This document shows positions 15,174 to 20,142 of a stretch of 20,142 nt of DNA, piece after piece. Source of the DNA: JAAYCB01 sp012744395. Lineage in GTDB: Bacteria > Planctomycetota > Planctomycetia > Pirellulales > Thermoguttaceae. The number at the start of each line of letters is the position of its first letter. Positions within the stretch are counted from its first letter, which is position 1. The DNA lies in contig JAQVNJ010000116.1 of NCBI GenBank assembly GCA_028703175.1, positions 1 to 20,142 of the forward strand, given 5' to 3'. The position numbers were made by a program, and so were the translations under genes. The notes under the pieces were generated by a model that had not been told where the DNA came from, did not search any database, and was given only the letters and a program-made list of their open reading frames with translations.

Positions 15174-15952
15174 GACGAGGCCTCCAGCGGCGAGGCTGCC
15201 CGAACAGTGTCGTGGTAGTGGGCGGCCAGCGACTGCGCGTCGCTGAACTTCTCGGTCCTGAAGTCGGCGAGCACCCGCCCGTCGGCCAGCACGATGACCC
15301 GATCCGTCCAGGTCGCCACGGCCGGCTCATGAGTGACGACGACGATCGTCCGGTTCTGCTCGCGGCAGAGTTCCTGCAACAGGCGGCAGAGTTCCTGGCC
15401 GGTCACCGAGTCGAGGCTGCCCGTCGGTTCGTCGGCCAGAACGATCGCCGGATCGGCGATCAGCGCTCGGGCGAACGCCACCCGCTGCTGTTCGCCTCCG
15501 CTGAGCGCGTCGGGCCGGTGGGTCCGTCGCTCCTTCAGACGGAGCCGCGCGAAGAGACTCTCGAATCGCTCCCGGGCGCTGGCCGCGCGCCCATCGGTGC
15601 GCACCGGCAACAGGACGTTCTGCTCGGCCGTCAACGAGGGGATCAGGTTGAACGCCTGGAACATGACCCCGATCCGGCGGCGGCGAAAGATCGTCAGCCG
15701 CCGGTCCGACATGCCCGCCAGGTCCTCTCCGTCGACGAACACCCGCCCCTCGTCGGGCGCGGTCAGGCCGGCGGCCAGGTGCAACAGTGTGCTCTTTCCC
15801 GACCCGCTGGCGCCCATCACGGCGACGAACTCGCCCCGGGCAATTTCGAGAGATACGTCCCGTAAGGCCTCGATGATCACGCTCCCCTGCCGGAACCGCT
15901 TGGTCAGATGTTCGATTCGCAGCGGAAGCGGCGCGCCGTCGGTTGCATTCAT
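15170..15952 (-). CDS. ABC exporter ATPase, LolD/MacB type
   Basis: The 260-residue ATPase is complete: Walker A GASGSGKST at 47-55, Q-loop Q99 in MFQAF, signature LSGGEQQR at 150-157, Walker B VLADEPTGSLD with D174 and E175, and H208 in VVVTHEP. It hydrolyses ATP to drive the adjacent permease. The start was placed at ATG 15952, where the conserved LRIEHLTKRFRQG begins at residue 11; upstream codons in the frame lack family similarity. No clear Shine-Dalgarno precedes it. It is followed by the permease with a 4-bp overlap and preceded by the DUF1559 gene by 70 bp. It carries no signal or membrane segments. The LolD/MacB subclass comes from sequence pattern and from its partner permease. Confidence 0.93.
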   Translation of the reverse strand: MNATDGAPLPLRIEHLTKRFRQGSVIIEALRDVSLEIARGEFVAVMGASGSGKSTLLHLAAGLTAPDEGRVFVDGEDLAGMSDRRLTIFRRRRIGVMFQAFNLIPSLTAEQNVLLPVRTDGRAASARERFESLFARLRLKERRTHRPDALSGGEQQRVAFARALIADPAIVLADEPTGSLDSVTGQELCRLLQELCREQNRTIVVVTHEPAVATWTDRVIVLADGRVLADFRTEKFSDAQSLAAHYHDTVRAASPLEASS

Positions 15953-16022
15953 GGTGAGAGGATTGCTCGCTGGTTCGAGGAACAAACGACGGGGTCCGGC
16001 CAGGCACGAAGCACGCCCAGCG

Positions 16023-17036
16023 CTATGGCCGAGACGCCACTTCCCGACCGGCTCGCGTCCAGAGTGCGTGCCATGTGCTCCGCTCGATCGTCTCGCTGAT
16101 GAAGGCCACGCTGCCGTCGCAGAAGCAGGCATTCACGCCGCCCGGGTGGCGGCTGCGGGCCGCGGTGACCTTGGCGGATCGATAGACGAAATCGGGCGCC
16201 TGGTGGTTCGGAGTCAACCGCCCGTTCATCACCGGGCCGGTGGGCGAGCAGCCCCGCAGCCAGAAGAGGAGGCGCTTCCCGTCCCACCCGGTGATGCTGG
16301 AAAGAACCGCGTCGAGGCCGCCGGAATCGGCCGCCGCGGCAATCGTCGCATAGGCGCTGGTCTCGCCGCGATACACCTGCACGTCGGGAGTCGGGGTCAG
16401 ATTCGGCTTGTTGCCGGGTCCGCGGAGCGACTCCGTGAAGGCCAGCGTGTTGCTTGTGCCGTCGGTGATCGCCGCCAATTTGACGTTCGCGTCGACCCAG
16501 CAGAGGCCGTCCGTTGCGCTGAATCCCGGGTTGAAGCCGCCGTCCAATCCGCTCCCCTGGTTCATCGCGTAGTTGCTGCCGGCCACGGCAATCACCGCAC
16601 CGGAGGGGAGCGTCATGCCGTGAAGCGGCGGCTCGCCGTCGCTGGGGCAGAGGAACATCGGAACCGCCGTGGCCGCCGCCGCCCGCAGCCCGACCGGCAA
16701 GTCCGTCTCGCCGGGATGACCCATGTAGATCGAAAAGTCGATCAAATCCCGCAGGTTCGCCTGCTCGCAGTACGGCAGCAGCCGGGCCAGCGGCGAGAAG
16801 TCGTTGGGGAAGACCGGGCCGGCGAAGCCGGTGTTGGGCAGCGACTCGTGGAACGTGTCGGCGTAGTTGTGCAGCGCAATGCCCAACTGTTTCAGGTTGT
16901 TGGTGCAACTCATCCGCCGCGCGGCTTCGCGGGCGGACTGGACGGCCGGCAGCAACAGGGCGACCAGAATCCCGATGATCGCGATCACCACCAGCAGTTC
17001 CACGAGGGTGAACGCAGAAGGCGGCTTCCTGGGCAT
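16023..17036 (-). CDS. DUF1559 protein with prepilin-type N-terminal cleavage/methylation motif
   Basis: The 337-residue protein starts at ATG 17036, with AAGGAGGAAAG just upstream. The N-terminus is a type IV pilin-like leader: MPRKPPSA, then FTLVELLVVIAIIGILVALL as the membrane helix, then PAVQSAREAARRMSCTNNLKQLGIALHNY, the standard DUF1559 opening. The residue before F9 is Ala instead of the usual Gly, which may affect prepilin peptidase cleavage. The body has the family hallmarks ITDGTSNTLAFTES and a C-terminal HPGGVNACFCDGSVAF box near residue 297. Planctomycetes carry tens to hundreds of paralogues; they are believed to be surface or secretion-associated pseudopilins of unknown individual role. 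It lies 35 bp after the squalene-cyclase-like gene and 70 bp before the ABC ATPase. Confidence 0.9.
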   Translation of the reverse strand: MPRKPPSAFTLVELLVVIAIIGILVALLLPAVQSAREAARRMSCTNNLKQLGIALHNYADTFHESLPNTGFAGPVFPNDFSPLARLLPYCEQANLRDLIDFSIYMGHPGETDLPVGLRAAAATAVPMFLCPSDGEPPLHGMTLPSGAVIAVAGSNYAMNQGSGLDGGFNPGFSATDGLCWVDANVKLAAITDGTSNTLAFTESLRGPGNKPNLTPTPDVQVYRGETSAYATIAAAADSGGLDAVLSSITGWDGKRLLFWLRGCSPTGPVMNGRLTPNHQAPDFVYRSAKVTAARSRHPGGVNACFCDGSVAFISETIERSTWHALWTRAGREVASRP

Positions 17037-17071
17037 CTTTCCTCCTTGCCGTTGGGGGCGGACGCTGCCGG

Positions 17072-18256
17072 CTATTCCGCCTTCGGGCGGCAGTGGGACA
17101 AGGCGAGCAATGCAAACGACGTCACCAGGTTCGGGTCGCCTTCCATCCAACGCGAGCTTTCGGCGTTGATCCAGGAACCATTCTCTTGCTGCCGCCTCGC
17201 CAGTTCCGCGATCAGTTCCCGGCGCCAGTCGTGTTTCACGCCGCCGGCATCCTCAAACACCTCCTCGCCGAGCGCCTCGAGCGACTTGGCGAACGTGTGG
17301 TAGTAGTAATACACCCCGGCGCTGCCCATGCCGGGGTTGCTCGTCAGGTCGTAGTGCTTGCGGATCCATGCGATGGCCGCCTTGACGCGCGGATCATCGC
17401 GTGTCAGGCCGGCATAGATCATGCTTTTCAGGCCGGCGTACGTCATCGACCCATAACTCCGCAAACCGCCCGCGGCGGTCATCCGCTCTTCGTCCTGCAC
17501 GCCTGGCACGCAGGTGTAGTAGAAACCGCCGTCGTTGATCTTCGCGGCGAACGGCGTCGTGTTGTGCTCGCTCTCCAGATTCTGGCAACGTGAGACAAAG
17601 GCCAGCGCTTTCTGGATCGCCTCGTCGTCGGCATCCGCGCCGCGAGCCTTGATCGCGTCCACAAGAAACGCCGTGTTCGACAGATCGGGCCGGGAATCGC
17701 CGCCGTATCCGGCCCCGCCGTAGTAGGCGTCGGAACTCTCCCGGTCGCGGCTCTCGTCCCACTGCAACCCCCGCACGTACTTCTCCGCCCTGGCGAGGAT
17801 CGCTTCGTACTTGCCGTCGCGGTTCGCTTCCTGGAAGCACATCATGGCCGCGCAGGTTTCGTAGTTTCCGAACATCCCCTTCATTCCGTAGATGCCGCCG
17901 TTGGCCTGGGCACACGACTCGAGATACGCCAGTCCCTTGGCGACAATCGGATCTTGCGGCGCAAGGCCGTTGCGGAGCAGGGCGGTGACCGCCAGCGACG
18001 TGGGCCCCGTACCGGCAAAGCTGCTGAAAGACCCATCCTCCGCCTGGCCGTGGCTGGCCAGATATTGGATCCCCTTTTCCACGCTCTTCCGATGAAGCTC
18101 GGCTGTCGGGTCGCTCGGCTCCCCGCTCTCGGCCGCACCCGCCATGACAACCCAGCAGATGGCGACCGCTCCAAGTTTCAGCAAGGCCCGCAGGTCACCC
18201 GGCCCTCGATGGCAGCGGTTTCTGGCAGCCGGCTCTGATGTCAATCGGCAATCCAT
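17072..18256 (-). CDS. Exported squalene-cyclase/prenyltransferase-fold repeat protein
   Basis: The 394-residue protein starts at ATG 18256 (GGGGGCC nearby upstream). Residues about 25-43 are hydrophobic (LKLGAVAICWVVMAGAAES), a signal peptide or anchor. The rest is an alpha/alpha-barrel repeat: KGIQYLASHGQAEDGSFSSF, GLAYLESCAQANGGIYG, ALAFVSRCQN, AIAWIRKHYDL and LARRQQENGSWIN, resembling QW motifs (Q...GxW) of terpene cyclase and prenyltransferase alpha/alpha folds. No DxDD or other cyclase acid motif was seen, so it is more likely a substrate-binding or structural protein than a cyclase; planctomycetes encode many such proteins. It is first in a likely minus-strand operon with the pseudopilin and ABC exporter. 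The start could be shifted, as the N-terminal 24 residues are basic and not clearly family-related. Confidence 0.8.
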   Translation of the reverse strand: MDCRLTSEPAARNRCHRGPGDLRALLKLGAVAICWVVMAGAAESGEPSDPTAELHRKSVEKGIQYLASHGQAEDGSFSSFAGTGPTSLAVTALLRNGLAPQDPIVAKGLAYLESCAQANGGIYGMKGMFGNYETCAAMMCFQEANRDGKYEAILARAEKYVRGLQWDESRDRESSDAYYGGAGYGGDSRPDLSNTAFLVDAIKARGADADDEAIQKALAFVSRCQNLESEHNTTPFAAKINDGGFYYTCVPGVQDEERMTAAGGLRSYGSMTYAGLKSMIYAGLTRDDPRVKAAIAWIRKHYDLTSNPGMGSAGVYYYYHTFAKSLEALGEEVFEDAGGVKHDWRRELIAELARRQQENGSWINAESSRWMEGDPNLVTSFALLALSHCRPKAE

Positions 18257-18715
18257 GTGATGGCCCCCGGTTGGTCTTTGTGATTGCGTCGTGCACAGAA
18301 ACTTTACTTTCCGAGCAATTGGCGTGCCATCGCCCAAGACGGACTGCCGGCCCGCGGAACGACGTCTTCTTAAGCCCGCTGCAAGTGCCGCCAAAGCCCA
18401 CTTTCGCCTCGAATTCATTGCCCGCAGCGCAGCATCCCAACATTCCAGTCCGCAAAGCACAGGCCGCTGGCGTGTCGATGCAATCGACAGGCCTGTCGAC
18501 AAATTCAACACATGCCGCGTGGGAGGGGGGCAGCCCTGCGAGAGAGTGCCGGCAAGCGAGTTGCGGACATGGAAGCGCAACACGGCGCGGCGCCCGTGCG
18601 GACGGGCGTGATCCGGCGGCGGGCGGATGCTATCATGGCGAACGTCTCGATGAGGGCCGCGGGCAATCGCCTCCGCACCGTTGCTCCGTCCCAGGATCGC
18701 ACTGGAATCTCAACC
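18257..18715. other. Divergent intergenic region, operon / GH127-like gene
   Basis: These 459 bases separate the start of the minus-strand operon (18256) and the GH127-like start (18716). They contain a perfect 16-bp palindrome (18484-18499) and a TATCAT at 18631-18636 that could be a -10 box for the plus gene, without a convincing -35. Small open frames occur on both strands but lack support. Confidence 0.45.
18484..18499. promoter_or_regulatory. Perfect 16-bp palindrome, operator candidate
   Basis: TCGACAGGCCTGTCGA is fully self-complementary and lies about halfway between the two divergent starts, a typical position for a regulator binding site. No regulator gene is present nearby. Function is inferred from position. 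Confidence 0.4.
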
Positions 18716-20142
18716 ATGAAAACGACCCTGCTCACGCTGCTCTTGGGCCTTTCTCTGGCTGCATCCGCCCAGGCGGGCGAGTGGTGCCAAACGCCGCTGG
18801 ATGTCGTGAAGCCCCGGGTGCCGGACAGACTCTGCCGCGTGACGCTCGACCAGCGGCAGCTCGGCGGAGAGATCGATCGCCGCATCCGGAACCTCGTTTA
18901 TCAGAACTACATGGTGGTCGATCTGGACGGCAAGTGGCTGGATCACTTTCGCAACCGCACGGACCGCGGCAACCGCTCGCACGTCTATTACGGGATTGGC
19001 AAGGTGTTCGACGCCGGCAGCCTGTTCGCCGCCTACACGGGTGACCCGAAAGTCGCCGCGCGCACCCAGTACATCATCGACCAGCTGGTCAAGTCCCGCG
19101 ACGCCGACGGGTACATCGGGTTCTGGAACGTCGAACCCGAGAACCGGCAGAACCACATCAACTGGATTCTCCACGAGCAGGAATACATCAACCTGGCGCT
19201 GGTGCGGAACTATCGCTGCACGGGCAATCCCCAATCGCTGGCCGACGCGCGAATCATGGCCGACTACATCCTCAAGACGTTCCCCACGCCGCGGAACCCG
19301 TGCTACGACGCGGGCGAAATCTGCACGGCGGGCTTGCCGGAAGGGATGCTGGAACTGTACCGCGTGACGGGCGATCGGCGCTACTTCGACTTCGCCGCCG
19401 ACGTGCCGCACGGGAATAACCGCGGCGAGGTCCAACTCGCCTCGCTGCGGACCTGGGAGCAGGATTTCAGCCGACGCCCGCGACACGTGTACGTCATGCT
19501 CGCCCGCTGCTACGCCCAAACGGAGCTGTATCGCCTGACCGGCGAGGAAAACCTCCTCCACATGAGCCAACTGATGCGCAACGAGTTGCTCAAGAAGGGC
19601 CAGGGCGGCCTGCTCGTCACCGGCTCGTGCTCCGACGGCGAGCAATTCACCTACGACCAGAACGGTCGTGGAGCGATCGGCGAATCGTGCGTCACCGCGT
19701 ACCTGCTGCGATGGATCGACAGCCTCCTCAGGCTCGAAGGCGACATGCGCTACGGCGACTTGCTCGAACGGACGATCTACAACGCCCTGCTGGCGGCCAA
19801 TTCGCCCGACGGGCGCTGGATTCGCTACTTCACGCCTTTTACCGGCGACCGCCGGTACGACACCCGCGACTTCTTCTGCTGCTGCGGGAATTACCGCCGG
19901 GCGGTGGCGGAGTTGCCGCAGAAGGTCTATTACCGCACGCCGCAAGGGGGCATCGCGTTGAACCTGTTCACCAACTCGAAGAAGGCCTTCGACGTGGCTG
20001 GCGAGACCGTCACGCTTCTCCAGGAAACCGCCTACCCGAACGACGGCGAAGTGAAACTGACCTTCTCCACCCGGAACCCGGACCCGGTGGCGCTGGCGCT
20101 TCAATTCCGCACGCCCCGCTGGTGCCGGGCGATCACGCTCCG
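18716..20142 (+). CDS. GH127-like (beta-L-arabinofuranosidase family) exported enzyme, 3' end missing
   Basis: At least 475 residues are open from ATG 18716 to the window edge with no stop. The N-terminus is a signal peptide (KTTLLTLLLGLSLAASAQAG), so it acts outside the cytoplasm. The body matches the (alpha/alpha)6 barrel of GH127/DUF1680: GKWLDHFRNRTDRGNRSHV, DADGYIGFWN, AGLPEGMLELYRVTGDRRYF. The zinc-site and nucleophile residues of the family are present: GESC gives E323 and C325, and FFCCCGNYRR gives C388-C390, of which the last two likely correspond to the zinc-bound cysteine pair that includes the nucleophile. Catalysis would release L-arabinofuranose from glycans or hydroxyproline-linked arabinan; substrate is inferred from family. 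The beta-sandwich start (AGETVTLLQETAYPNDGEV) is visible before the edge. No clear ribosome binding site precedes the ATG. Confidence 0.85.
   Translation, partial: MKTTLLTLLLGLSLAASAQAGEWCQTPLDVVKPRVPDRLCRVTLDQRQLGGEIDRRIRNLVYQNYMVVDLDGKWLDHFRNRTDRGNRSHVYYGIGKVFDAGSLFAAYTGDPKVAARTQYIIDQLVKSRDADGYIGFWNVEPENRQNHINWILHEQEYINLALVRNYRCTGNPQSLADARIMADYILKTFPTPRNPCYDAGEICTAGLPEGMLELYRVTGDRRYFDFAADVPHGNNRGEVQLASLRTWEQDFSRRPRHVYVMLARCYAQTELYRLTGEENLLHMSQLMRNELLKKGQGGLLVTGSCSDGEQFTYDQNGRGAIGESCVTAYLLRWIDSLLRLEGDMRYGDLLERTIYNALLAANSPDGRWIRYFTPFTGDRRYDTRDFFCCCGNYRRAVAELPQKVYYRTPQGGIALNLFTNSKKAFDVAGETVTLLQETAYPNDGEVKLTFSTRNPDPVALALQFRTPRWCRAITL

Noticed and set aside
15333..17303. 656-codon plus-strand open frame across three genes
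   Set aside because: It runs through antisense of the ATPase and pseudopilin and into the squalene-cyclase-like gene, all confident on the other strand.
18710..20104. 464-codon minus-strand open frame
   Set aside because: It is the antisense shadow of the GH127-like gene, which has a signal peptide and conserved Cys/Glu motif.
1..20142. tRNA, rRNA, CRISPR array or phage/defence island
   Set aside because: No cloverleaf-like, ribosomal or regularly spaced repeat pattern was seen; the two 38-bp repeats are only two copies with one spacer and lie between convergent genes, so they do not make an array.

Overview
This is a GC-rich window that reads as a chromosomal segment of a planctomycete, probably of the Pirellulales type. 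The assignment rests on family content seen in the translations: a sulfatase with a C-terminal HEAT-like tail, a DUF1559 pseudopilin with the FTLVELLVVIAIIGILVALL leader, a neutral-ceramidase-like protein, a PQQ-type beta-propeller, a GH127-like enzyme and a planctomycete-style Y1 transposase start. Nearly every complete protein carries an export signal, so this is mostly an envelope, periplasm and polysaccharide-processing region. No rRNA, tRNA, CRISPR array, phage or defence module was seen.

Layout. 1-99 is the 5' end of a minus-strand transposase that leaves the window. 151-435 is a small unrecognised ORF with an internal repeat. 587-690 holds a large near-perfect palindrome, a promoter candidate and two 6-5-6 inverted repeats, all upstream of 729-3692, a secreted GH42-like protein fused to a ComEC-type metallo-beta-lactamase domain. 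3594-4301 is the decayed 3' part of a minus-strand tandem-repeat protein with in-frame nonsense codons. 4935-6527 is an exported, oversized glutamate-racemase-like protein with both catalytic cysteines; its upstream region carries a promoter candidate and three copies of TGACCAC. 6611-6634 is a terminator-like hairpin between convergent genes. Minus-strand genes follow: the ceramidase-like gene (8806-10425), then the sulfatase (6651-8735), whose N-terminus is a beta-helix stub. 10768-12045 (plus) is the beta-propeller. 12053-12163 holds two identical 38-bp repeats. 12198-18256 (minus) is a four-gene run: squalene-cyclase-fold repeat protein, DUF1559 pseudopilin, ABC ATPase, and FtsX-type permease. 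18716-20142 (plus) is a GH127-like enzyme cut by the window edge.

How the parts may work together (inference). The GH42-like hybrid, sulfatase and GH127-like protein fit breakdown of sulfated, arabinose- or galactose-containing polysaccharides, but they are in separate transcription units and do not form one clear PUL. The ATPase and permease overlap by 4 bp and form a LolD/MacB-like exporter. The main oddities are three domain architectures (GH42-MBL, beta-helix stub-sulfatase, exported MurI-like) and several unexplained repeats. I found no convincing wholly new system.
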